Positions 42,157 through 51,163 of a stretch of 64,000 nt of DNA are shown piece by piece. A program made the translations under genes and the position numbers. Under the pieces are notes generated by a model. It did not search any database. It saw only the letters and a program-made list of their open reading frames with translations, and was not told the DNA's origin. How positions within the stretch are numbered: the stretch's first letter is position 1; each line of letters opens with the position of its first letter. Origin of the DNA: Phycisphaerae bacterium (GTDB taxonomy: Bacteria > Planctomycetota > Phycisphaerae > UBA1845 > Fen-1342). Where the stretch lies: assembly GCA_017999985.1 (NCBI GenBank), contig JAGNKU010000019.1, positions 1 to 64,000 of the forward strand, in the 5' to 3' direction.

Positions 42157-45129
42157 ATGTACACGGTGACACAATTGGCTGCGCGCGCGGGGCGCGCCCG
42201 AGCTCTGCTGACCGGCTTGGTCGTATGTGGTCTGCCATTCACGACTCTGGCCCAAGTGCACATTTTCACGACGGATACGCTGATCGCCGACGGCGACACG
42301 ACCTGGGACGGCTACGACATTGTCGTGCAGGGCTGCACGGTGACGATTAACGGCGCCCATGCGTTCAACTCCGTCACGATCGAGCGTAGCGCAAGCAACC
42401 AACCCGGCACCATCACACACGCCGCCGGTTTCTCGAACGGCACGGTCAACGGCATGCACCTCACGGTGGCCGGTGACGTGCTGATCCAGGGCTCCGATGG
42501 TGCGCTCGTCGCCAGCCTGCTGACGGCTACGGCCCGCGGGTTCGGTCCGCACACGGGGCCCGGGGCCGGTGTGCTCGGTGTGAACTTCGGCAGCGGTGGG
42601 GGCTACGGTGGTCATGGGGGGCGTGCCCATGAGGGGCAGGCCGGCGGCGGCGTGTACGGCCTGTTCATGCAGCCGACCGAACTCGGCAGCGGTGGCGCCG
42701 GTGACAACGACAGCTATAACCAGCTGGGCGGCGCCGGTGGCGGAGCGGTACACCTCGTGGTGGGTGGAACCCTCACCGTGAATGGTCAATTGCGCGCCGA
42801 CGGCGGAAACGGCGCCGCCGGCACCAGCGAGTCCGCCGGTGGCGGTTCGGGCGGCAGCCTCTGGATCGAGGCGGGGGCATTGACGGGGACCGGGACCATC
42901 GCAGCCCGCGGCGGCAACGCGGGCGACGCGCGGTCCGGCGGTGGCGGCGGCGGCCGCATCGCGGTCTACTCCGATAACGTCACGTTTGGTGGCATCGTCA
43001 GTGCGTGCGGCGGTACCGGCTACGTCCGCGGCGGCGCCGGGACACGCTTCAGCAAGAGCTCGGTCCAGCTCTATGGGGACCTGCGCATTGACAACGAGGG
43101 TGCTGCCGGTGCCATCACTGACCTGCCCGCGCCGATCTCGACGATCGACGGGCTGACGGTGGCCGGCGCGGCGATACTCGACCTCCCCGGCGCCACGACC
43201 CTGACCATCACAGACCTGAGCGTCCTGACCGGCGGCGTCCTGACGCACCGGGCCGGAGAAGCCGGATTCCTAATCGATGCCGCCGGCGACGTGTACATCG
43301 CTGAGGACGGTTGCCTGAATGTGAGCGCCCGCGGATATGGCCCACACACAGGCCCCGGGGCCGGCGCGCTTGGCCCGAGTTTCGGCGGCGGTGGCGGCCA
43401 CGGCGGCTATGGCGGTAGCAGCAACGGAGGACAGGCCGGCGGCAGTGTATATGGCTCGTTCACTCAACCGGTCGAACTCGGCAGCGGCGGCGCCGGGGAC
43501 AACGACTCCTACAACGAACCGGGTGGCGCGGGCGGTGGAGCCGTACACCTCATCGTTGGCGGGACCCTCACCGTGGACGGCCAACTGCTCGCCGATGGCG
43601 GAAACGGTGAAAGCGGCTACAGCGAATCGGCGGGTGGCGGATCAGGTGGGAGTATCTGGATCGAGATGGGCTGGTTGACGGGGACAGGGACGATCGCGGC
43701 GCGCGGCGGGAACGCGGGTGACACGCGGTCCGGCGGCGGTGGCGGCGGCCGCATCGCCATCTACTGCAGCAACACCGCGTTCACGTTTGGCGGCACCATC
43801 AGTGCCTGCGGCGGCACGGGCTACATTCACGGCGGCGCCGGCTCGCGCTTCAGCAAGGCCGCGCCCCAACCGCACGGGGACCTGCTCCTTGACAACGACG
43901 GCACAGCCGGCGCGATCACGGACCTGCCGGTACCAATCCCAACCGTTGACGTGCTGACGGTGGCCGGCGCGGCGATACTCGACTTCCCCGGCGCCACTGT
44001 GTTGAGCGTCACAGACCTGAACGTGCTCTCGAACGGCATCGTGACCCATCGTGCCGGAGAGGCCGAATTCCAGATCGATGCAGCCGGTGATGTGGTTATC
44101 GCAGCGGACAGTCGCATCGATGTCAGCGCCCGCGGATACGGTCCGCACACGGGGCCCGGGGCCGGCACGCTCGGCCCGAGCTTCGGCGGCGGCGGGGGCT
44201 ACGGCGGCCACGGCGGCAGCAGCAACGGAGGACAGGCCGGCGGCGGCGTCTACGGCTCATTCATTCAGCCCGCCGAACTCGGCAGCGGCGGCGCCGGGGA
44301 CAACGACGGCTTTGACGAGCTGGGCGGCGCGGGCGGCGGAGCCATACGCCTTACCGTTGGCGGAACCCTTACCGTGGATGGCCAACTGCTCGCCAATGGC
44401 GGAAACGGTGAAAGCGGCTACAGCGAGTCGGCGGGTGGCGGCTCCGGCGGTAGCATCTGGATCGAGGCAGCCACGCTGGCAGGCACAGGCACGATCGCGG
44501 CCCGCGGCGGGAATGCGGGTGACACGCGGTCGGGCGGCGGTGGCGGCGGCCGCATCGCCATCTACACTTGCGATCAACGAGTGGATCCCGCGCAGATTGT
44601 GGTGACAGGTGGCAGCGGCTGGCAGGGAGGCGGATCCGGCACGGTGACGCACGTATCCGCTTTCATCGCCATTACCCAACAGCCGGTCGGTGGCATTGTC
44701 TTCGCCGGAGATCCACTCCAGCTCTCCATTGCGGCGGACACGACGCAGGGCACACTGACGTATCAGTGGCGCCGGGACCAGACGGACCTGAGTGATGACG
44801 GGCATTACGCGGGCGTCCAGACCGAGACGTTGACGGTCGCGGCGGCGGCGCTCAGCGACCAGGGCTACTACGACGTGTGGCTGACCGACGATTGCGGCAT
44901 GCAGCTCAGCCAGAGTGCGTATGTGATCGTCCCGCCGCCCGGCGATGTGACCTGTGACGGCGTGGTCAGTTTCGCCGATATCAACCCGTTCGTGCTCGCG
45001 CTCAGCAATCCAACGCTGTATGAGCAGCTGTGGCCGCAGTGCCGCCTGCTCCAGGCCGACTGCAACGGGAATGGCATGGTGGACTTCCGTGACATCAACC
45101 CGTTCGTGGCGCTGCTGACGGGTAAGTGA
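42157..45129 (+). CDS. Secreted glycine-rich repeat protein with Ig-like and dockerin-like domains
   Basis: 990 residues. The signal peptide (about 1-26) is followed by three long tandem units of 265-267 residues, each with a Gly-rich core (GPHTGPGAG, GGGGYGGHGG, GSGGAGDNDSYN, GGTLTVDGQLLADGGNG, GGGSGGSIWIE) and a beta-helix-like THRAGEA/TVAGAAILD part. An Ig-like domain (about 840-925, YQWRRDQTDL..YDVWLTDDCG) and a dockerin-like pair (GDVTCDGVVSFADINPFV and CNGNGMVDFRDINPFV) close the protein. GGAGG precedes the ATG. It is probably a cell-surface or extracellular structural/adhesive protein. A perfect terminator hairpin follows. Confidence 0.84.
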   Translation: MYTVTQLAARAGRARALLTGLVVCGLPFTTLAQVHIFTTDTLIADGDTTWDGYDIVVQGCTVTINGAHAFNSVTIERSASNQPGTITHAAGFSNGTVNGMHLTVAGDVLIQGSDGALVASLLTATARGFGPHTGPGAGVLGVNFGSGGGYGGHGGRAHEGQAGGGVYGLFMQPTELGSGGAGDNDSYNQLGGAGGGAVHLVVGGTLTVNGQLRADGGNGAAGTSESAGGGSGGSLWIEAGALTGTGTIAARGGNAGDARSGGGGGGRIAVYSDNVTFGGIVSACGGTGYVRGGAGTRFSKSSVQLYGDLRIDNEGAAGAITDLPAPISTIDGLTVAGAAILDLPGATTLTITDLSVLTGGVLTHRAGEAGFLIDAAGDVYIAEDGCLNVSARGYGPHTGPGAGALGPSFGGGGGHGGYGGSSNGGQAGGSVYGSFTQPVELGSGGAGDNDSYNEPGGAGGGAVHLIVGGTLTVDGQLLADGGNGESGYSESAGGGSGGSIWIEMGWLTGTGTIAARGGNAGDTRSGGGGGGRIAIYCSNTAFTFGGTISACGGTGYIHGGAGSRFSKAAPQPHGDLLLDNDGTAGAITDLPVPIPTVDVLTVAGAAILDFPGATVLSVTDLNVLSNGIVTHRAGEAEFQIDAAGDVVIAADSRIDVSARGYGPHTGPGAGTLGPSFGGGGGYGGHGGSSNGGQAGGGVYGSFIQPAELGSGGAGDNDGFDELGGAGGGAIRLTVGGTLTVDGQLLANGGNGESGYSESAGGGSGGSIWIEAATLAGTGTIAARGGNAGDTRSGGGGGGRIAIYTCDQRVDPAQIVVTGGSGWQGGGSGTVTHVSAFIAITQQPVGGIVFAGDPLQLSIAADTTQGTLTYQWRRDQTDLSDDGHYAGVQTETLTVAAAALSDQGYYDVWLTDDCGMQLSQSAYVIVPPPGDVTCDGVVSFADINPFVLALSNPTLYEQLWPQCRLLQADCNGNGMVDFRDINPFVALLTGK
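42535..44570 (+). repeat. Tandem ~0.8-kb repeat in the glycine-rich protein
   Basis: The landmark CGCGGNTNNGGNCCNCACACNGG recurs at 42535, 43330 and 44131, spacings of 795 and 801 bases. The third copy stops after the GGGGGGRIAIY block. Copies differ by scattered substitutions and by a two-residue indel, so they are diverged but clearly homologous. Confidence 0.9.
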
Positions 45130-45163
45130 GGCGCACCCGCGTCTATCACGGGCTCCAAGCCAC

Positions 45164-45197
45164 GGGCCGGGCAGCGCATGTTGGCGCTGCCCGGCCC
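45164..45197 (+). terminator. Terminator-like hairpin after the repeat-protein gene
   Basis: A perfect 14-bp stem GGGCCGGGCAGCGC with its complement and a 6-base loop, 35 bases after the stop. There is no U-tract, so efficiency is uncertain. Confidence 0.55.
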
Positions 45198-45295
45198 CGC
45201 TTGCTCCCCGCCCGCACTGACGCGATAGTACGCGCAGCGAGACGCGGAGGATCCCGCGCCCGCCGGCCCGCGCGGGCCACGTCGACAAGGATGTC

Positions 45296-47422
45296 ATGTT
45301 CCGCCGACGCCTGACCTGGTTCTGGGTTCTGCTAACCGGCCTTGCGCTGGTGATCGTGGCGCGCCTGTGTCAGATCCAGGTCGTGCAGGCGGGCGAGTAT
45401 CAGCGGCTGGCGGACCGCATCCTGACCCGTCGTCCGGACTACATCCCCGCCCCGCGCGGCGCGATCCTCGATCACAGCGGACACGTGCTGCTGGTGGACG
45501 AGCCCACCGCCGACATCTGCATCCACTACGGCGCGCTCACGGTGCCGCCGCAGGCGGACTACCTCCTGGAAGCGGCCCGCGCGTTGAAGCGGCGCGGCGA
45601 CTATCCCAGTGATGCGCGGTTGAGCGACATTGCCGCGCATCTGCCGGTCGAGATCGAGGAGATGTGGTGGCAACTATCCGGCCTGACCGGCATCCCGCAG
45701 CCCGAGTTGCGGGCCAGCGCCCGGCAGGTTGTCGCCCGGGTGCAGCGCTGGCGCGCGGCCAGCGGCCAGCCCGTCATCCGCGAAGAACGCCAGCTTCTGC
45801 CGGTCATCGAGGGGATTCGCAACGCCGTCGCCGTGGATGTGCGTCTGAAGATGGGCCGCTACCCGTGGCTGCGCGTCGTGCCCAGCGCGCGGCGCGTCGC
45901 CCGCGACGCCGACGCCGTCGCCCACGTGCTCGGCCGCACGGGTGCCGCCAGCCCGGAACTTCTTGCCGCTGACCCGCTGCGTGGCGACGAGTTGCGCGGT
46001 CTGCGGGCCGGCGACCGCTGCGGCGTGTCGGGTATCGAGCGGCTGGCGGAGACCTCGCTGCGTGGCCAGCGCGGTCGGATCCTGATGGACTACGAGTGGC
46101 AGGAACGCGAGCGCAGCGAGCCGATCGCGGGGCACGACGTGCACCTGACGATCGATCTGCCCCTGCAGAAATACGTCGTGGAACGGCTGGAAGAGGCGGT
46201 CGGGCAACTGCCGGAGCGCCTCCGGGCGGGTGCCGCGGCTGTCGTCATCGACGTGGCGACACGCGAGGTGCGCGCGCTGGCGAGCTATCCGTCCTACCGC
46301 TACGACGACTTCGACGCCGATTACGCGGCCCTGCAGCGCGACGCCCGCCGCCTGCCGCTGCTCTTCCGCGCCGTACAGGCCCAGTACCCGCCCGGATCGA
46401 TCTGCAAGGCCATCACGCTGGTCGGCGGACTGACCGAGGGAGTGATCACGCCGGCGACGCGCTTCCACTGCACCGGCCATCTGCTCCCGGACAAGCCCGA
46501 TCGCTTCCGCTGCTGGATCTACAGCCAGTACGGCATCACCCACGATTTTGAGGAGCCGGAAGGCCAGAACAGCGAGGACGCGGTCCGCAACTCATGCAAC
46601 ATCTACTTCTTCCGCGTCGGCGAGCGCCTCGGCCCGGACCGGCTCTGCGACTGGTTCGCGCGCTTCGGCCTGGGCCGGACCACCGGCAGCGGGCTGATCG
46701 AAGAGAGCACGGGCATTGTCCCCACTGGCGAGTGGCTGCAGCGCGTCGCCGGCCGCGCACCCCAGACATCCGACGCATGGAACTTCGCGATCGGCCAGGG
46801 CGAGGTGACCATCACGCCGCTGCAGGCCGCCAATGTCGCCGCCACGATCGCGGCCGGGTCTTGGCTGCCGGTGCGCCTGGCCTACGACGACAGCGGGCAT
46901 GCCTGCGGCGCACCGGTCACACCGCCGGTCACGTTCGACGAGGGCCACATCAGCGTGCTGCGGCGCGGCATGTGGCGGGTGGTGAACGAGCCAGGCGGGA
47001 CGGCCGCGCGCTACGCCGCCCTGGACCGCGGCGACTATGAGCTGTGCGGCAAGACCGGCTCGGCCCAGACCGTGCCCCGCCCTATCACATATCGCTATAC
47101 ATTCGAATGGCTGGACGGGTACCGCGAGGAAGCGATCGCCTACCTGGAGGATGACGCCCGCGCGGTGCTGCCCGCGCGCGGCGACGAGCAGCCGCGTTGC
47201 GTCGGCCGGCATGCCGCCGAGCGCTTCCCGAGCCTGGAAGAGGGGGAGCGCCTGCCCGCCCATGCCTGGTTCATGGGCTTCACGCAGCCCGCGCGCACGC
47301 CGCGCGGCGCCCGTCCCGCGGGTAAGGTCTACGCCATCAGCGTGCTGCTCGAATTCGGCGGCAGCGGCGGAGCCGAGGCCGGTCCCGTGGCGAAGCAGAT
47401 CGCGGAATATCTCCTGCAGTGA
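45296..47422 (+). CDS. mrdA: Penicillin-binding protein 2 (elongasome transpeptidase)
   Basis: A 708-residue class B transpeptidase that cross-links peptidoglycan during side-wall growth. It has an N-terminal TM (about 7-25), a PBP dimerisation domain (RGAILDHSGHVLLVDEP) and a transpeptidase domain. The active-site motifs are SICK (about residue 367), SCN (about 433) and KTGSAQ (about 585). An insert of roughly 50 residues follows KTG before AHAWFMGFTQP. It is followed by rodA 16 bases downstream, the usual mrdA-rodA pair, without mreBCD in the window. Confidence 0.92.
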   Translation: MFRRRLTWFWVLLTGLALVIVARLCQIQVVQAGEYQRLADRILTRRPDYIPAPRGAILDHSGHVLLVDEPTADICIHYGALTVPPQADYLLEAARALKRRGDYPSDARLSDIAAHLPVEIEEMWWQLSGLTGIPQPELRASARQVVARVQRWRAASGQPVIREERQLLPVIEGIRNAVAVDVRLKMGRYPWLRVVPSARRVARDADAVAHVLGRTGAASPELLAADPLRGDELRGLRAGDRCGVSGIERLAETSLRGQRGRILMDYEWQERERSEPIAGHDVHLTIDLPLQKYVVERLEEAVGQLPERLRAGAAAVVIDVATREVRALASYPSYRYDDFDADYAALQRDARRLPLLFRAVQAQYPPGSICKAITLVGGLTEGVITPATRFHCTGHLLPDKPDRFRCWIYSQYGITHDFEEPEGQNSEDAVRNSCNIYFFRVGERLGPDRLCDWFARFGLGRTTGSGLIEESTGIVPTGEWLQRVAGRAPQTSDAWNFAIGQGEVTITPLQAANVAATIAAGSWLPVRLAYDDSGHACGAPVTPPVTFDEGHISVLRRGMWRVVNEPGGTAARYAALDRGDYELCGKTGSAQTVPRPITYRYTFEWLDGYREEAIAYLEDDARAVLPARGDEQPRCVGRHAAERFPSLEEGERLPAHAWFMGFTQPARTPRGARPAGKVYAISVLLEFGGSGGAEAGPVAKQIAEYLLQ

Positions 47423-47438
47423 GGCGCGGGTAGGCCCG

Positions 47439-48674
47439 ATGCTCGACCGACAAGTCCTGAACCTGACGCGACTCGGCTGGAGCCTGGCGGTCCCAGTGGT
47501 CTTCCTGGCGGCGGTGGGGCTGAGCTGCATCCACGCAACGGAGCGCGACCCGACCCCGGGCGCAGCGGCGGCGGCCGCCCGCTACGCGGGGGAGGAGCGT
47601 GGCTGGCTGCTGCGGACCTATGACGCCCTGGGCCCGATGACCGTCCGCCAGCTCGTGTACCTGCTCACCGGCACGGGCCTGCTGCTGCTCGTCCTCGTGC
47701 CGAGCTACCAGAAGATCGGGCGGTACGCTTACCCGGTGTACGGCATCACGATCCTGCTGCTACTGCTGCTGTTTGTCGATCGGTACGTGGACTTGCCGCT
47801 GATCCCGGTGCGGAACAACGCGCGGCGCTGGATCCAGTACGGGTTCTTCACGCTCCAGCCGTCGGAATTCATGAAGCTGGCCCTGGTCCTGGTGCTCGCG
47901 CGCTACCTCCGCTTCCGCAATTCGTACCGGCGCTGGTGGGGTCTGGCGCCGCCGTTCCTGCTCAGCGTCGTGCCGATGGTGCTGATCCTCAAGCAGCCTG
48001 ACCTGGGCACGATGCTCATGCTGCTCCCGGTGCTGTTCGCGATGCTCTTCGTGGCCGGCGCCCGGATGCGACACCTGCTCGTGATCATCGTGCTGGGCAC
48101 GCTGACGCTGCCGGCGTTCTACTACTTCGGCATGAAGCCCTATCAGCGCGAGCGCATCGAGGTGCTGTTCCGGCAGCACACGACCGACGAAGCCTGGCAC
48201 ATGGACGCGGGCTATCAACTGCGGCAGTCGAAGATCGCGCTGGGCACGGGCGGCCTGACGGGCACCGGCTACGGCGCTGGTATTTTCGTCCAGTACAAGG
48301 ACCTGCTGCCCGAGGAGCAGAACGACTTCATCTTCGCCATCATCGGCCACCAGTGGGGCCTGGTCGGCGGCCTGCTGGCGATCGGCGCCTACGTGCTGAT
48401 CATCGTCTTCGGCCTCGAGGTGGCCACCGTGACCAACGACCCGTTCGGACGGCTGCTGGCCGTCGGCGTGGTGGTCATGATCGCCGTGCAGGCCCTCCTG
48501 AACATCTGCATGACGATCGGGCTCGCTCCGATCACCGGCATGACGCTGCCGTTCGTCAGTGCCGGGGGCAGCAGCTTGTGGGCCAATTTCCTCGCGCTGG
48601 GCCTGCTGGTGAATGTCGCCCAGCGGCGCCCCCTGCTGATCGCCCGCCCGCCTTTCGAACATGGCGACGATTGA
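47439..48674 (+). CDS. rodA: RodA (SEDS peptidoglycan glycosyltransferase)
   Basis: A 411-residue SEDS-family protein with about ten TM helices, polymerising glycan strands with PBP2. Landmarks are RRWIQYGFFTLQPSEFMKLAL, LKQPDLGTMLMLLPV, EEQNDFIFAIIGHQWG (with the catalytic-loop Asp) and PFVSAGGSSLWANFLALGLL. The ATG at 47439 starts just before the first TM. An extended loop after the first TM (about residues 30-60) is longer than in E. coli RodA. Confidence 0.93.
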   Translation: MLDRQVLNLTRLGWSLAVPVVFLAAVGLSCIHATERDPTPGAAAAAARYAGEERGWLLRTYDALGPMTVRQLVYLLTGTGLLLLVLVPSYQKIGRYAYPVYGITILLLLLLFVDRYVDLPLIPVRNNARRWIQYGFFTLQPSEFMKLALVLVLARYLRFRNSYRRWWGLAPPFLLSVVPMVLILKQPDLGTMLMLLPVLFAMLFVAGARMRHLLVIIVLGTLTLPAFYYFGMKPYQRERIEVLFRQHTTDEAWHMDAGYQLRQSKIALGTGGLTGTGYGAGIFVQYKDLLPEEQNDFIFAIIGHQWGLVGGLLAIGAYVLIIVFGLEVATVTNDPFGRLLAVGVVVMIAVQALLNICMTIGLAPITGMTLPFVSAGGSSLWANFLALGLLVNVAQRRPLLIARPPFEHGDD

Positions 48675-48701
48675 CGCCGCGCGGTCCCTGACCGGGCCGC
48701 G

Positions 48702-51086
48702 TCACTTCGCCCCGATCGCCAGCCCGATCTTGTCCACCAGCGCGGACGCCGTGTACGGCTTGTGCACGAAGCCCGCGAGCGGCGCATCGGCGAAGTGCAA
48801 CGCCGCCTCCTGCTCGCTGTAGCCGGTCGACACGATCACTTTCACGTCCGGCCGGATCGCCAGCAGGCCGCGGAACACCGCCTCCCCATGCATGCCCGGC
48901 ATGTTCATGTCGAGCAGCACCGCGTCGATCTCGTCGGCGTGCGCCTGGAACACTTCCAGGCCGCGCTGGCCATCCTCCGCCGTCAGGACCCGGAGGCCCC
49001 GACTGCTCAGCACGGCGTCGACGACGTCGCGAATTTCCTCCTCGTCATCGATGACTAGCACCGTCGAGCCGCGTGGCAGCCCCGCGCGCCGTCGCTCCGC
49101 GATCGCCCGCTCCGCCTTGGCCGCGATCGCCGGCAGCAGCACGCGAAACACCGTGCCCACGCCCGGCTCACTCCTCACCGTGATGGCGCCACGATGCGCC
49201 CGCACGATGCCGAGGATCGCCGACAGGCCGAGCCCGCGGCCGGCGAACTTGGTGCTGAAGAACGGATCGAAGATGCGGCTCAGCGTCTCTTTCGACATGC
49301 CGCAACCGGTGTCACTCACCTCCAAGCAGACATACAGCCCGGGCACCGGCTGCTGGTCCGCGAACTCGCTCGCGACCCGCTCTGCCGAGAGCTCCTCCGC
49401 CCACGTCGCGACCGAAACCTTGCCCCCCTGCTCGCCAATCGCCTCGGCCGCGTTGATCAGCAGGTTCATGATCACCTGCTGGATCTGCCCGCTGTCCGCC
49501 CGCACGAGCGGCAACCCCGCGGCGGTGTTGATGTGCAGATCGACGTTCTTCGGGACGGCGGCCACCGCGAACTCCGCCATCTCCTGGACGAGGTTGTTCA
49601 GGTCCATGATCTGCACGTCGCACGTCGCACGGCCCGCATAGGCCAGCATGCGCTTGGTCAGGTCCGTGGCCCGCCGGCCGGCGTTCACGACGCGCTCCAG
49701 CAGCGGCTGCAGCGGCGATTCCGCCGGGAGCCGCTCCTGCGCCAGCGACGCGTTCCCCAGGATGCCCACCAGCAGGTTGTTGAAGTCGTGCGCCACGCCG
49801 CCCGCGAGCACGCCCAGGCTCTCCAGTTTCTGCGACTGGCGCAACTGCGCTTCCAGTCGCTCGCGTTCGGACACGTCCCGCACCAGCGTCACGACGCCCT
49901 GCACGCCGCCGGCCGCATCGGGCAGCACCGTGTTGTGCCATTCGCAGGTGATCTTCTCACCGTCGCGCTTGCGGCTGACCAGCACAGTCCCGGAGCACGC
50001 CTCGCCCTTCAGCAGCGCCGCGCACATCTGCGCGAAAGCCGCGCGGCTCTCCTCCGGCACGATCAGCTCAGTGGCCAAGCGCCCTGCCGCCTCTTCGGGC
50101 GGGTACCCGAAGATCGTCGTCGCCGCCGGGTTCCACTCGAGCACGCGGAAATCCGCCGACCAGACCACGTAGCCCAGCGGCATGCGCGCCACCAACGACT
50201 CGAACCGCGCGTTGGCCGCCTGCACGCGCTCCTCGGCCAGCTTGCGGTCGGTCAGGTCCACCGCGGTCCCGGTACAGCCCACCACGTTGCCGGCGTCGTC
50301 GCGCAACGGAATCGCGTTGATGCTGAGGTGCACCACCGCGCCGTCCTTGCGAACGTGCTGCGTGTCAAACCGCAGCCGCGGCCGGCCCGCCCGCAGTTCG
50401 GCCAGGACCTGCCGCGCGCGCTCCTGCACGGCGGGTGGCACAAAATCGAGCATGGAGCGCCCGAGCATTTCCTCCGGCTCGTAGCCATAAATCGCCCGGG
50501 CGGCGTTGTTCACGAAGGTCCAGCGCCCGTCCAGGTCGACCGACCAGATCAGATCACGCGACGTCTCGACCAGGTTGCGGTACTGGGCCTCACTCTTGAG
50601 CAGCGACTGCTCGGCCCGCGCCCGCTCGGTCACGTCACGCGCAAAGCCCGCCAGGAACTTCGCGTCGCCGTCGCGCAGCACGATCACGCAGGTCTCGAGC
50701 TGCACGAGGTGCCCGTCCTTGTGACGATGCGACGTCGCGAAGTGGTGCAGGCCGGTGCGCAGATAGCCGCCCCCGTCGCGCAGCGGGCTGGCCACTTCGA
50801 GATCCGTCATCTTCAGACGGAGCAGTTCCTCCGGCGCGTACCCCAGCATCCGGCAGAACGCGTGGTTGACTTCAAGGAAGCGGCAGTCCTCACCCAGTAG
50901 AAAGAACCCGTCCAGCGCGTTCTCGAGCACGGCGGCACTGCGCTCCGCCTGCCGCGTCAGCTCACGCATGCGCTGCGTCTGGGCCACCCCGGCCGCGCGC
51001 TCCGCGGCCACCGCCGCCCGCGCCCGCCACCACAGCGCCGCGAGCACGAGCGACAGCAATCCCAGAGCCAGCGCCGCCCACGCCAT
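48702..51086 (-). CDS. PAS-containing hybrid histidine kinase with C-terminal receiver
   Basis: 794 residues. A single N-terminal TM helix (about 2-20) anchors the protein. Three PAS domains follow (about 45-160, 165-290, 295-415), each with GYEPEEMLGRS-like or GYAPEELLRL sequences. HisKA carries the phosphoacceptor His in GGVAHDFNNLL. HATPase_c has NLLINAAEAI, DTGCGM and GRGLGLSA. A C-terminal REC domain (about 675-790) has phosphoacceptor Asp in AVLLDMNMPGM and Lys in HKPYTA. This is a sensor kinase of the hybrid type with no recognisable output regulator beside it. Confidence 0.92.
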   Translation of the reverse strand: MAWAALALGLLSLVLAALWWRARAAVAAERAAGVAQTQRMRELTRQAERSAAVLENALDGFFLLGEDCRFLEVNHAFCRMLGYAPEELLRLKMTDLEVASPLRDGGGYLRTGLHHFATSHRHKDGHLVQLETCVIVLRDGDAKFLAGFARDVTERARAEQSLLKSEAQYRNLVETSRDLIWSVDLDGRWTFVNNAARAIYGYEPEEMLGRSMLDFVPPAVQERARQVLAELRAGRPRLRFDTQHVRKDGAVVHLSINAIPLRDDAGNVVGCTGTAVDLTDRKLAEERVQAANARFESLVARMPLGYVVWSADFRVLEWNPAATTIFGYPPEEAAGRLATELIVPEESRAAFAQMCAALLKGEACSGTVLVSRKRDGEKITCEWHNTVLPDAAGGVQGVVTLVRDVSERERLEAQLRQSQKLESLGVLAGGVAHDFNNLLVGILGNASLAQERLPAESPLQPLLERVVNAGRRATDLTKRMLAYAGRATCDVQIMDLNNLVQEMAEFAVAAVPKNVDLHINTAAGLPLVRADSGQIQQVIMNLLINAAEAIGEQGGKVSVATWAEELSAERVASEFADQQPVPGLYVCLEVSDTGCGMSKETLSRIFDPFFSTKFAGRGLGLSAILGIVRAHRGAITVRSEPGVGTVFRVLLPAIAAKAERAIAERRRAGLPRGSTVLVIDDEEEIRDVVDAVLSSRGLRVLTAEDGQRGLEVFQAHADEIDAVLLDMNMPGMHGEAVFRGLLAIRPDVKVIVSTGYSEQEAALHFADAPLAGFVHKPYTASALVDKIGLAIGAK

Positions 51087-51163
51087 CCTGATGCTCCCTG
51101 GCCGCCGGCCAAACCGGCCGGCGGATTCCGCTCTGATGCCTGGCGCGCCTCGGCGACCGGCGT

